Shown: positions 8,021 to 16,411, numbered from the stretch's first letter. The stretch: 45,465 bases of DNA from Psychrobacter piechaudii (GCF_900162825.1 NZ_FUGE01000110.1:1-45465); one strand, 5' to 3'. Numbers and translations are program-made. The notes: generated by a model from the sequence alone, not told the origin.

Positions 8021-10423
8021 ATGATGTTAACCTCAAATGTTAAAAATACTTCTAATCCTGATGCAAGTTTATCTGACTCTGAAGCCGATATGATTGATTC
8101 TCTAAAAACTGATATTGATAGCAATGTCATCAACAATATTGCCAATTCAAACAACATTGTGGACACCTCACTAAGTCCAGATATCATCTTGCCAAACTCA
8201 TACGATGATGAGCACTTAAATCAAACCTCTTATATGCAAAACCTACCTAAGCTTAGCCATCATTTGGTAGATGAAGCTCAGCGCAACTTAATGCGTGCTG
8301 TCGCCTACTTAAATGATACTGAGAAGCAAGATGTGCTAAAGGCTTGTGCTTACGGGGATAAAGCACATATCAAAGACAAAAGAAAATCTGGTGAACCGTA
8401 TATCACTCACCCTATTGCCGTTGCGGAGATCCTAGCGGGCTTCCGTCTTGATAGAGACAGCATTATCGCAGCAATATTGCATGATACGGTAGAAGACACA
8501 GAAGTAACTTCAGAAGAAATAGCCCAGATATTTGGCGAAACTGTAGCAAGCTTGGTCGATGGGGTGACCAAACTAAAGTCCTCCAGTCATAATAAAAGAC
8601 AAAACAAAGCGGCCACTTTCCATAAGATCATGTCTGCCACTTTAGATGATCCTAGAGTGTTAATTATTAAGCTTGCTGACCGCCTGCATAATATGTCGAC
8701 CTTAGACTCAGTACGCCGAGAAAAACAAAAGTCTACCGCCTCTGAAACTCTAGAGTTTTATGTGCCGTTCGCCCGTTTAATGGGGATGAATGACATAGCC
8801 GACTATATGGAAATCTTGTGTTACCGTAACCTAGATCCCGTTATGTATACCAAGATGTCAGACAAGCTTTTACAGCATGGTTTGGGCCGAAAATATCAAA
8901 AAGAGACGATCCAGCAGTACCTCAATTATGTACTAGATCGACACAATATCTCAGGTCATGTGCGTACCTTAGAAAATACGGTCATTATGTACCGTCAATT
9001 TTTCCGCAACCGCGGAGAAATCGATGATTTATTACGTCACTATGCCTTTGAAATCGTCACTAATACCATTGAAGATTGTGATTCATTGGCAGAGTATCTG
9101 ATCAAGAAGTATCGTATTTCTGATAACTTCGTTGAAGACAATATTCGCCATCCGCTACCCGGTGGTAACCAATCATTAACCCTGACCTATAAGCGTGATA
9201 ACGATACCATTAAAGTCACTTTGCTTACCCGTAAGATGGAGGCTGTTTCTCGCCTGGGTGTTATTGGGGCAGAGCAAGCCTCTGAATTGAGCCGCTCTGT
9301 CATTAAAGCTTCTTTACGAAATATGAAAGAGCTCATCGATTATGACGCAGAGCGCGAAGGCAAAGAAGGCAATCCTGACTATGATGAGATGGTGGAAACC
9401 ATTGATGAGCTGATCTCTTATCTAAACACCCGAAAAATACTGTGTTACAGTCCTAAAGGTCGGGCCTATGAGCTGCCGCGTGGTGCCACAGCGTTAGACT
9501 TCGCTTATGCGGTGGGTCCTAAAGTGGGCAATATCGCGGTTGGGGCCAAAATCAATGGTGAAAACGCCAAACTCGGCTCTACCTTGAAACCTGGTGCCAC
9601 TGTAGAGATCGAAGTTGATTCCAATGCCAAGCCTAAAGCTGAGTGGCTAGGCATTGTGGTGACCAGTAAAGCACAGCGCTCACTAAAACGCTGGTTCAGT
9701 AGCCTACCTATAGAAGAGCAGCAACAACATGGTAAGCAAGCTTTAGACCGTGCCTTACAAACCTATGGCAAATCTCTTGATGATGTCACCGAAGCGGACT
9801 GGCAAGACTTATTACTCTGGCAAAATGTCGATAAGAAGGAAGACTTATACGAGCGTATGAGTGCGGGTGCCTTACTGCCCCAGTTGGTGGTCTCAAGGCT
9901 GTTTAGTGATGATGTCACCAAGACACACCAACAAGCCAGCCAAAAAGGCTTTGATCGTCCCAATCAGCTTTTGTCTAACGCCAACGGCGTTGAAGTCCAC
10001 TTCGCTGGTTGTTGTCGACCCATCTTTGGTGACCCTATTATTGGTCACTTAACCATGCATGGCTTGGTATTACACCGTCATCGCTGTTATTCTATCGTCA
10101 ACAAATATGTTGAGAAGCCGTATGAGTTGGTCCAACTCAACTGGTACAGTGAAGAAGAAATAGAAAAAAGTATTGAGCACCCTAGTGAGCGCCCGCATTT
10201 CACGGCTTATCTAAAAATCAATCTGGCCTTAACCGATGAGCAGGTCTCGCATGTGCTATATACTTTAAGACAGCTAAGTATTGGGATCGAAAAAGTAGAC
10301 GTTCGCTCTGACTCAACGATTATTCATGTGATAGTGCGCAGTCGCAGCCATGTCTTAGAAGGTATTGAGGCTTTACGTCCTCATGTGGGCTTTGGTAGTA
10401 TTCGCCGTCTATACCGCTTATAA
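8021..10423 (+). CDS. spoT: SpoT: RelA/SpoT-family (p)ppGpp hydrolase with a degenerate synthetase domain
   Basis: An 800-residue long RSH protein controlling alarmone levels. The hydrolase (HD) domain is intact: His130 in YITHP, His154-Asp155 in ILHDTVED, and Asp220 in LADRLHNM. The following synthetase region keeps the overall layout but has lost the family motifs: the GREKHLYSIYxKM-type ATP loop is replaced near 316-328, DIYAFRVIV reads RHYAFEIV (339-346), GYQSLH reads GNQSLT (382-387) and EVQIRT reads KVTLLT (398-403). TGS (about 473-535), a CC-containing zinc-finger-like region (Cys664, Cys665) and a C-terminal ACT domain (about 725-800) follow. The first 75 residues are a low-complexity acidic extension. 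It is therefore probably a hydrolase only. Its place between rpoZ and ridA supports spoT rather than relA. Confidence 0.93.
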   Translation: MMLTSNVKNTSNPDASLSDSEADMIDSLKTDIDSNVINNIANSNNIVDTSLSPDIILPNSYDDEHLNQTSYMQNLPKLSHHLVDEAQRNLMRAVAYLNDTEKQDVLKACAYGDKAHIKDKRKSGEPYITHPIAVAEILAGFRLDRDSIIAAILHDTVEDTEVTSEEIAQIFGETVASLVDGVTKLKSSSHNKRQNKAATFHKIMSATLDDPRVLIIKLADRLHNMSTLDSVRREKQKSTASETLEFYVPFARLMGMNDIADYMEILCYRNLDPVMYTKMSDKLLQHGLGRKYQKETIQQYLNYVLDRHNISGHVRTLENTVIMYRQFFRNRGEIDDLLRHYAFEIVTNTIEDCDSLAEYLIKKYRISDNFVEDNIRHPLPGGNQSLTLTYKRDNDTIKVTLLTRKMEAVSRLGVIGAEQASELSRSVIKASLRNMKELIDYDAEREGKEGNPDYDEMVETIDELISYLNTRKILCYSPKGRAYELPRGATALDFAYAVGPKVGNIAVGAKINGENAKLGSTLKPGATVEIEVDSNAKPKAEWLGIVVTSKAQRSLKRWFSSLPIEEQQQHGKQALDRALQTYGKSLDDVTEADWQDLLLWQNVDKKEDLYERMSAGALLPQLVVSRLFSDDVTKTHQQASQKGFDRPNQLLSNANGVEVHFAGCCRPIFGDPIIGHLTMHGLVLHRHRCYSIVNKYVEKPYELVQLNWYSEEEIEKSIEHPSERPHFTAYLKINLALTDEQVSHVLYTLRQLSIGIEKVDVRSDSTIIHVIVRSRSHVLEGIEALRPHVGFGSIRRLYRL

Positions 10424-10450
10424 AGGTATATTTCTTCTCAACTTTTAAAC

Positions 10451-10467
10451 AAATGAACTGTTCATTT
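10451..10467. promoter_or_regulatory. 17-bp perfect palindrome upstream of ridA
   Basis: AAATGAAC-T-GTTCATTT has 8-bp arms around one central base. It sits 23 bases before the ridA start and 27 bases after the spoT stop, where an operator could act. No U tract follows directly, so it is not a typical terminator. Confidence 0.4.
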
Positions 10468-10490
10468 TAATCAATAAAAAGGAAATAATT

Positions 10491-10886
10491 ATGGCCCGTC
10501 AAATTATTCATACCGATAAAGCTCCAGCAGCCGTTGGCGCCTATTCACAAGCAGTAAAAATTCCATCAGCTGGCGGTAGTTTGGTATATATCTCAGGTCA
10601 ATTGGGTTTTGATCCAGAAACTATGGAACTTCGTGACGGCTTTGATGCCCAAGCCGCTCAAGTTATGGACAATATCGAAGCTATCTGTGAAGCTGCAGGT
10701 GGTAAACTAAGTGATGTGGTGAAATTTAACGTATCGCTAACCGATTTAAATGATTTCGCCGCACTAAATGCTATCTTCTCTGAGCGCCTGTCTGAACCAT
10801 TCCCTGCGCGTGCTGCAGTACAAGTAGCTGCACTACCTAAAGGTGGCATCGTTGAGATTGAATCTATCTTATTTATCGAAGACTAA
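10491..10886 (+). CDS. ridA: RidA family reactive intermediate/imine deaminase
   Basis: Small cytoplasmic enzyme (YjgF/YER057c/UK114 family) that hydrolyses reactive enamine/imine products of PLP enzymes and so protects metabolism. Length 131 residues, standard for the family. Visible are the N-terminal KAPAAVGAYSQAVK signature, YISGQLGFDPET, the NIEAICEAAG helix, DVVKFNVSLTDL, and the catalytic-arginine region PFPARAAVQVAALPKGGIVEIE, which is the classic C-terminal signature. A GGAAATAATT-type ribosome binding region precedes the ATG. It follows spoT after only 67 bases, as in Pseudomonas and relatives. Confidence 0.96.
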   Translation: MARQIIHTDKAPAAVGAYSQAVKIPSAGGSLVYISGQLGFDPETMELRDGFDAQAAQVMDNIEAICEAAGGKLSDVVKFNVSLTDLNDFAALNAIFSERLSEPFPARAAVQVAALPKGGIVEIESILFIED

Positions 10887-10928
10887 TGGCTCAAGCATTG
10901 GCTTGTAGCTATTTCTAGCTGATAAACT

Positions 10929-10963
10929 AGGTTATAAACTAAACAGGCTTTAGTTTATAACCT
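10929..10963 (+). terminator. Perfect 15-bp inverted repeat between ridA and priA
   Basis: AGGTTATAAACTAAA (10929-10943) pairs perfectly with TTTAGTTTATAACCT (10949-10963) around the 5-base loop CAGGC. Only a weak T-rich tail (TTCCCTT) follows, and the strong priA Shine-Dalgarno begins 7 bases downstream. It may be a ridA terminator, or a leader hairpin that affects priA expression. Confidence 0.55.
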
Positions 10964-10987
10964 TTCCCTTAAGGAGGCTTCCACCTG

Positions 10988-13318
10988 ATGCTGATTCGTA
11001 TCGCCCTACCGGTTCCTCTTTATCGTGAATTTGACTATCTTCCTTCCTCAGATAAACCTTCAGATAAACTAAGTACTGCGGATGACACCGCTTCTGCCCT
11101 TCCCCCTATTGGAGGAAGAGTACAAGTTTCCTTTGGCCGGCAAACCTTAATCGGAATCGTCGTTGATCATATTGACCGCAGACATAGCGAAATCCCAGTC
11201 AATAAACTAAAAGCCATAAAACAGGTTATTGATACTGAGCCCTTATTAAGTCAGCAGATGCTGTCTTTAGCGCGCTGGTTGGCAGGGTATTATCATTACC
11301 CCTTAGGCGATGTGATTTCCGTCATGTTACCAACCTTGATTCGCCAAGGCAAACCTCTCGATTTATTGATTACTCATTGGCGCATCCTACCCAATGTTAG
11401 TGACGATGATTTCCATAGCAACGCACATAAGCAAAGACAGCAATTTGCACTGCTAAAATTACATGGGAAACATGGAGCGAGCGAAGATACCTTACTGTTA
11501 GAAGGGATGCAGCGTCCTTTTTTAAAACTGTTAGAAGAAAACGGTCTAATTGAGCACTATGTACAACCGAAAGCAGCGCCCAGTCCGGTTACCTTGGCCA
11601 AGATGCCACTGACACTTAATGACCAACAAAAGCACGCCGTTGACAGTATTGTGGCCACCGCTAAAGAGAGCAAATACTGCGGATATTTATTAAACGGGGT
11701 GACAGGCAGCGGTAAAACTGAAGTCTATTTGCAGGCCATGCAATCTGTGTTGGAAGCTGGGAAACAAGTCTTGGTACTGGTCCCCGAAATTGGATTAACA
11801 CCACAAACCAGAGCTCGCTTTGCAGAGCGCTTTGCAGCCAACATTTTACTGCTACACTCTGGGCTTAATAATACTCAGCGTATGCATGGCTGGGAGGATT
11901 GCCGTGAAGGACGTGCCCAGATTATTATCGGCACCCGCTCCTCCATCTTGCATCCTTTTGCTGACTTAGGGTTGATAGTGGTCGATGAGTCGCATGATCA
12001 GTCTTACAAGCAGCAAGACACTTTGCGCTATCATGCGGCAGATGTGGCGGTATATCGAGGCTATCAACTGGGTATTCCTGTGGTATTAGGTACTGCGACT
12101 CCTTCATTGGAGCATTTAAAATTGGTTCAAGACGGCAAATTGACCGAGCTTGTTCTCACACAGCGTGCTGGTAATGCCCAAGCGGCTACCTTGCAGTTGG
12201 TCGATGCCCGTGATAAGGCCACGCAATACAGTAACTTGCCTGCCGCTCCTAGTGAGCAAGCTTCCTTATTACCAAATTTAAAGCACTCACAAAATACAGG
12301 ACTGACAGAAGATACCATAAGTGCTATTCGAGACACTTTAGAATCCGGTGATCAAGTATTGGTTTTTTTGAACCGCCGTGGCTATGCCCCTATCTTGCTG
12401 TGTGAAGCCTGTGGTTGGCAAGCCGATTGTGTCCGCTGTGAGGCCCACTTAACGGTGCATCACAGTCAGCTCAATACCAATCAGCCCAGCTATTTAAAAT
12501 GCCATCATTGTGACTGGCAAGCCTCTATCCCACTAGCCTGCCCAGACTGTGCAAGCGTCAACTTAAATGCTGTGGGTATGGGAACAACTCGATTGACAGA
12601 AAGCTTACACGCTCTTTTCTCAAACCCTCAAACCAGCAAAAAAACCTATCCCATCATTCAAATTGACCGAGATACCACAAGAAGAAAGGACAGTTGGGAG
12701 GACATCTACCGGCGCATTAATAGTGGTGACCCTGCTATCTTAGTGGGGACCCAAATGGTGGCCAAAGGACACCACTTTCCCAATGTTACTCTGGTGTGCT
12801 TGCCAAATGCGGATCGCGGGTTTTTGTCCCCAGACTTTCGCTCACCAGAGCACACCGCACAATTAATTGTCCAAGTAGCTGGCCGCTCAGGCCGAGGTAG
12901 CAAGCCTGGTAAAGTCTTAATTCAGACGGTACAGCCTGAAAATCCTTTACTACGCAAACTGGTCCGTGATGGTTATCAGCCTTTTGCTTTAGAGCTATTA
13001 AAAGAGCGCAAAATGCTAGGTCTACCTCCCTACACCCATGGGGCACTGATTCGCTGTGAAGCGAAAACTTTACAACGGGCCACTCAGGTCTTAAAAGATG
13101 CCATTGCTCTGATGCCTCAGAATGACTTGGCTATTTTGGGCCCCATTGACGCCCCAATGAAAATGAAAAACAGTCGCTATCACAGTCAGCTTTTATTGCT
13201 ATCCAAGCAGCGCCAACCTTTGCATCAGCTATTAAACTTTTGGTGGCCCCAGGTCTTACAATTGCCTTCAGCCAAGTATCTCAAGCTGACTTTGGATGTG
13301 GATCCCGTCGGCTGGTAG
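10988..13318 (+). CDS. priA: Primosomal protein N' (replication restart helicase PriA)
   Basis: A 776-residue 3'-5' DNA helicase that recognises stalled forks and reloads the replisome. The N-terminal DNA-binding part is followed by helicase lobe 1, with Walker A GVTGSGKTE (Lys243) and Walker B VVDESH (332-336, a DESH variant of DEAH). Cysteine pairs for two zinc sites start at Cys472 and Cys475 (CEACGWQADCVRC, then KCHHCDW and CPDC). Helicase motifs GTQMVAKGHHFPNV and VAGRSGRG lie in lobe 2. The ATG follows a textbook AAGGAGG (10971-10977) at 10 bases. The length is slightly above the 732 residues of E. coli PriA. Confidence 0.96.
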   Translation: MLIRIALPVPLYREFDYLPSSDKPSDKLSTADDTASALPPIGGRVQVSFGRQTLIGIVVDHIDRRHSEIPVNKLKAIKQVIDTEPLLSQQMLSLARWLAGYYHYPLGDVISVMLPTLIRQGKPLDLLITHWRILPNVSDDDFHSNAHKQRQQFALLKLHGKHGASEDTLLLEGMQRPFLKLLEENGLIEHYVQPKAAPSPVTLAKMPLTLNDQQKHAVDSIVATAKESKYCGYLLNGVTGSGKTEVYLQAMQSVLEAGKQVLVLVPEIGLTPQTRARFAERFAANILLLHSGLNNTQRMHGWEDCREGRAQIIIGTRSSILHPFADLGLIVVDESHDQSYKQQDTLRYHAADVAVYRGYQLGIPVVLGTATPSLEHLKLVQDGKLTELVLTQRAGNAQAATLQLVDARDKATQYSNLPAAPSEQASLLPNLKHSQNTGLTEDTISAIRDTLESGDQVLVFLNRRGYAPILLCEACGWQADCVRCEAHLTVHHSQLNTNQPSYLKCHHCDWQASIPLACPDCASVNLNAVGMGTTRLTESLHALFSNPQTSKKTYPIIQIDRDTTRRKDSWEDIYRRINSGDPAILVGTQMVAKGHHFPNVTLVCLPNADRGFLSPDFRSPEHTAQLIVQVAGRSGRGSKPGKVLIQTVQPENPLLRKLVRDGYQPFALELLKERKMLGLPPYTHGALIRCEAKTLQRATQVLKDAIALMPQNDLAILGPIDAPMKMKNSRYHSQLLLLSKQRQPLHQLLNFWWPQVLQLPSAKYLKLTLDVDPVGW

Positions 13319-13382
13319 CCACCAAAATTTGATTTATAATATAGATATACTACTCATAACTTTTCGGAGATTAATAGCAGCC

Positions 13383-14441
13383 ATGACCTCTAATAGTGAT
13401 CATAACCATGAGCCTATTCATGCTCATGACCCACCCCACTTTCACGATGAGCCCGGTGCTCGAGATATGAGTAAGCAGCGTCGTACTTTGCTGTTCAGCT
13501 TCGTTCTAGTCACAATATTTATGTTGGTAGAAGCTGTCGGTGGTGTACTAACCAACAGTTTGGCCCTATTATCAGACGCCGGGCACATGCTGTCTGATGC
13601 GGCTGCCTTGGGAGCCACTTTACTGGCCTTTAAAATAGGTGAAAAAGAAGCCAATAAAGAAAAGACTTATGGCTACAAACGTTTTGAAATATTGGTCGCA
13701 GGAGCCAATGGCGCAACCTTAATCATTATTGCTTTAATGATTGTTTGGGAAGCTATAGGCCGTTTTTCATCTCCCCCAGAGATTGCCTCTAAGGGTATGT
13801 TAATCATTGCCACTATTGGATTAACCATTAACTTGATAGTAGCCTATATGCTACATCGTGGCGGTGCTTCTCACAGTCATGACCATGAGGATCCCGAGTC
13901 AGGATCGCAAAACCTTAATATGCACAGTGCCTACTTGCATGTATTAGGCGACTTATTAGGGTCAGTGGCGGCCATTATTGCGGCTTTAGCAATGATGTGG
14001 ATGGGCTGGGCGTGGGCTGACCCCGTGGCGTCAGTTGTGGTGGCGATTTTAATCTTGATCAGTGGTTTTAGGGTGGTAAAAGCATCAACACATATCTTGA
14101 TGGAGGGTACCCCAGAAGAGATTTGTTTAGACGAGGTAAAAGAGACCATTGAGTCTCATGAGCACATTATTACCGTTCATGACCTGCATGTGTGGAGTAT
14201 TACCAGTGGTATTCATGCCCTATCTTGTCACGTAGTGGTTGATGGTGATATGCGTATCCTACAAGCCAGTGAGTTGATTCATGATATTGAACACAGTTTG
14301 GCCGAATTAGGTATTAGCCACACTACCATTCAGGTTGAATCAGTAGAGCACCCTCATAACCGATTAGACGCCATAGTGTGTGCTTTAGATGAGGTAGACA
14401 GCCCTAATACGGGACACAGCCATATTGGTCATCATCATTAA
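13383..14441 (+). CDS. Cation diffusion facilitator family transporter (Zn-type exporter, CzcD/ZitB-like)
   Basis: Inner-membrane metal/proton antiporter exporting Zn2+ and perhaps Co2+ or Cd2+. I place the start at 13383 (352 residues): the frame is open further upstream, but that extension overlaps the priA end and has no leader logic, whereas 13383 begins a typical His-rich cytoplasmic tail (HNHEPIHAHDPPHFHDE). Six transmembrane segments are visible. The zinc-site residues Asp65, His68 and Asp72 in LLSDAGHMLSD, and His186 and Asp190 in HVLGDLLGS, match the family. A His-rich loop (SHSHDHED, about 163-170) lies between TM4 and TM5, and the C-terminal cytoplasmic domain ends in HSHIGHHH. It is 65 bases after priA and may share its transcript. 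Confidence 0.9.
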   Translation: MTSNSDHNHEPIHAHDPPHFHDEPGARDMSKQRRTLLFSFVLVTIFMLVEAVGGVLTNSLALLSDAGHMLSDAAALGATLLAFKIGEKEANKEKTYGYKRFEILVAGANGATLIIIALMIVWEAIGRFSSPPEIASKGMLIIATIGLTINLIVAYMLHRGGASHSHDHEDPESGSQNLNMHSAYLHVLGDLLGSVAAIIAALAMMWMGWAWADPVASVVVAILILISGFRVVKASTHILMEGTPEEICLDEVKETIESHEHIITVHDLHVWSITSGIHALSCHVVVDGDMRILQASELIHDIEHSLAELGISHTTIQVESVEHPHNRLDAIVCALDEVDSPNTGHSHIGHHH

Positions 14442-14459
14442 TACTCTTGACCGCACATA

Positions 14460-14501
14460 CAGACATAGACACCTACCCTTGTAATAGGCTGTCTATGTCT
14501 G
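14460..14501. terminator. 12-bp perfect inverted repeat between convergent genes
   Basis: CAGACATAGACA (14460-14471) and TGTCTATGTCTG (14490-14501) flank an 18-base loop, between the CDF gene (plus) and the 120-aa orphan (minus). No strong T tract follows on either strand, so it is a poor standard terminator but could stop convergent transcription with Rho or stabilise 3' ends. Confidence 0.45.
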
Positions 14502-14581
14502 CTTCTACATCTAAATGAGTTGTCTCAGCTAACTAATGTCTCAGCTAAATAAGCAGCTATATACTGTAACCGACCGCACTC

Positions 14582-14944
14582 TTATTTTAACGGCTGTAGC
14601 GTTTGACGAAGGGACTCAATCTCTTCTCGGTATTGTTCAGGCTTTATTTGCAAAATACGAAACAGCTCAAGTACAAATTCATCAGCCCTATAAAAAGGAT
14701 CGATATAGCTGCCATCTAATCCTAGATTTTGACTACAAAGCACATAACGCAGGCGATCCGTGGCGGCAAAAGTGTGCTTCCTAGGATAACCCATCGATTT
14801 TACGATATCAGCCGATCGAAGTTGAAGTGAGATAATTTGTTGCACAGCCAATACTGCCAGTGGGCATTTTGGTTTGTATCGAGGCGCATACTGGAAAGTA
14901 TTGGCGGGGACTGCGGTGGCAGTAAGGGACTGAAATTTACACAT
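14582..14944 (-). CDS. Conserved-looking hypothetical protein, 120 residues
   Basis: I do not recognise the family. The reading frame looks genuine: its ATG has an AGGAG motif at 6 bases (minus strand near 14951-14955), and the protein has ordinary composition with no low complexity. It contains LAVQQIISLQLRSADIVKSM, a plausible helical segment; then RKHTFAATDRLRYVLCSQNLGL and YIDPFYRADEFVLELFRILQI; and a charged C-terminal helix EQYREEIESLRQ. No signal peptide or membrane segment is evident, so it is probably cytoplasmic. A competing plus-strand frame over the same bases has no ribosome binding site and was rejected. It is convergent with the CDF transporter and transcribed apart from the MBL gene, which ends with a terminator upstream of it. 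Confidence 0.7.
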   Translation of the reverse strand: MCKFQSLTATAVPANTFQYAPRYKPKCPLAVLAVQQIISLQLRSADIVKSMGYPRKHTFAATDRLRYVLCSQNLGLDGSYIDPFYRADEFVLELFRILQIKPEQYREEIESLRQTLQPLK

Positions 14945-15156
14945 GATAGACTCCTAGAACTCCGACTTAAACGAATCTTAAAAGGCACAACGGACCGTGT
15001 CGGAGTACAGGTTCATGCGCTTTACCAGAGTTGTTTTATATCGTGCTGGAAGTTGCAGGGATAGCAGTTATTAATAACCTAATTAATAAATCAGCTATCC
15101 ATTAAACCCACGATGTTGATTTATTATCTTATCACAAAGTTTTAGCTGAATAAATA

Positions 15157-15189
15157 AAAGCTCAGGCTATTTTACCAGCCTGAGCTTTT
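15157..15189 (-). terminator. Terminator of the MBL-fold hydrolase gene
   Basis: A perfect 13-bp stem (AAAAGCTCAGGCT, 15157-15169; AGCCTGAGCTTTT, 15177-15189) with a 7-base loop lies about 60 bases past the stop of the hydrolase gene. Confidence 0.8.
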
Positions 15190-15251
15190 GCCTACCTTTA
15201 ATTTGAATACCTTTAAGTTATCTCAGCAATTATTTTAAGGCAAGTCAGTCA

Positions 15252-16130
15252 CTAAAGAGTATTAATCGGTACCCTTAAATAACGAACGCCATTATCTTCT
15301 GGTTCTGGCATCTCGCCGGCACGAATATTGACCTGAACCGAAGGGATAATCAGTCTTGGCATCTCAAGGGTGGCATCTCGTTCAGTGCGCATCTTCGCAA
15401 ATTCAGCTTGACTGATTCCATCTCTGACATGAATGTTGCCAGCCTTTTCTGCAGCCACTGTAGTCACTGGACAATGCTCTCGCCCTTCTGGCGGATAATC
15501 ATGGCACAGATAAATTTCTGTATCTCCAGGTAGCGATAATATCTTTTGGATAGAGTGATACAGATCATCGACATCTCCCCCTGGGAAGTCTACTCGGGCT
15601 GTGCCCACATCCGGAGCAAATAGCGTATCTCCCACAAAAATAGCCAACGCACGCTCACTATCGGTCGTATCTTGTGCTACATAGGCCATATCAGCTGGTG
15701 TGTGACCTGGTACATGCATCACGCTAAGCTTGATATCCCCTAGCATAAACTCAGTGCCTTCTTCGGTTAATTTATCAAACTGACTGGCATCTGTCTTAAA
15801 GTAGTTGGCTAGGTTAAACACCTCTTTAAATATTTTTTGAACCTCAGTGATGTGCTTACCTATCACCAACTCACCGCCCAGCTGATGTTTTATATGCGGT
15901 GCCGAACTAAGATGGTCTGCATGAGCATGGGTTTCAATAATGTACTTTACGGTTAGACCTTGCTCTTTGACATAGTTGATAACCTCATCCGCCGACTCGG
16001 TACTGGTATAGCCTGATTTAAAATCATAATCCAATACAGGGTCAATAATGGCACACAGCTTATTAGCCTCATCAATTAATACGTGAGTATAAGTCTCTGT
16101 ATCCTCATGTAAGAACGATTTAATTTGCAT
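15252..16130 (-). CDS. MBL-fold metallo-hydrolase, persulfide dioxygenase (ETHE1)/Blh-like
   Basis: Cytoplasmic metallo-beta-lactamase-fold enzyme of 292 residues. The metal ligands are all visible: THAHADH (His68, His70, Asp72, His73), His143 in VPGHTPADM, Asp168 in VGDTLF, and His210 in YLCHDY. The layout (CAIIDPVLDY near the N-terminus, PGGDVDDLYHSIQKIL, CHDYPPEGRE) fits the ETHE1/Blh group, which contains glutathione persulfide dioxygenases in sulfide detoxification; glyoxalase II is a less likely alternative. No rhodanese or sulfide reductase gene lies next to it, so the substrate remains an inference. A GAAGGG-type ribosome binding site precedes the start, and an AT-rich promoter region with TATAAT on the minus strand (16202-16197) lies upstream. 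Confidence 0.8.
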   Translation of the reverse strand: MQIKSFLHEDTETYTHVLIDEANKLCAIIDPVLDYDFKSGYTSTESADEVINYVKEQGLTVKYIIETHAHADHLSSAPHIKHQLGGELVIGKHITEVQKIFKEVFNLANYFKTDASQFDKLTEEGTEFMLGDIKLSVMHVPGHTPADMAYVAQDTTDSERALAIFVGDTLFAPDVGTARVDFPGGDVDDLYHSIQKILSLPGDTEIYLCHDYPPEGREHCPVTTVAAEKAGNIHVRDGISQAEFAKMRTERDATLEMPRLIIPSVQVNIRAGEMPEPEDNGVRYLRVPINTL

Positions 16131-16271
16131 AGGACTACCCTTCTATTTTAAATTCTATTTAACTTTATAATGCCTGAAAACGGTTATAATTACCATATTA
16201 TAGTATATATAAATATGTAATATATATAGACATAGTAACAGCGGATTAATTGTTGGTGTAAGTGCCAGCTC

Positions 16272-16328
16272 GATCTCATAACATTATATTAGTCTTGATA
16301 GTATGGATCTTATAACATTAGATCCATA
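16272..16328. repeat. Direct and inverted repeats between serA and the MBL gene
   Basis: GATCTCATAACATTAT (16272-16287) recurs as GATCTTATAACATTAG (16306-16321). The second copy lies inside a perfect 9-bp inverted repeat, TATGGATCT (16302-16310) and AGATCCATA (16320-16328). It sits upstream of the MBL gene and just past the serA terminator; function unknown. Confidence 0.6.
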
Positions 16329-16342
16329 AAATTAGACGCATA

Positions 16343-16371
16343 AAAAAAGCTGGCAATGGCCAGCTTTTTTC
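16343..16371 (-). terminator. Terminator of serA
   Basis: A perfect 12-bp stem (AAAAAAGCTGGC 16343-16354, GCCAGCTTTTTT 16359-16370) with a 4-base loop lies about 40 bases after the serA stop. Confidence 0.85.
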
Positions 16372-16411
16372 TTACACAAGTAATGTACTTTAAGCCCTTA
16401 GACTTAATTAG

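Noticed and set aside
13296-13382. Upstream start for the CDF transporter overlapping priA
   Set aside because: The extra 29 residues do not look like a CDF N-terminus and overlap the priA end; the Met at 13383 begins the expected His-rich tail.
14536-14784. Plus-strand frame of 82 codons after the CDF gene
   Set aside because: It overlaps the minus-strand 120-residue frame, which has a clear AGGAG ribosome binding site and more natural protein sequence; the plus frame has none.
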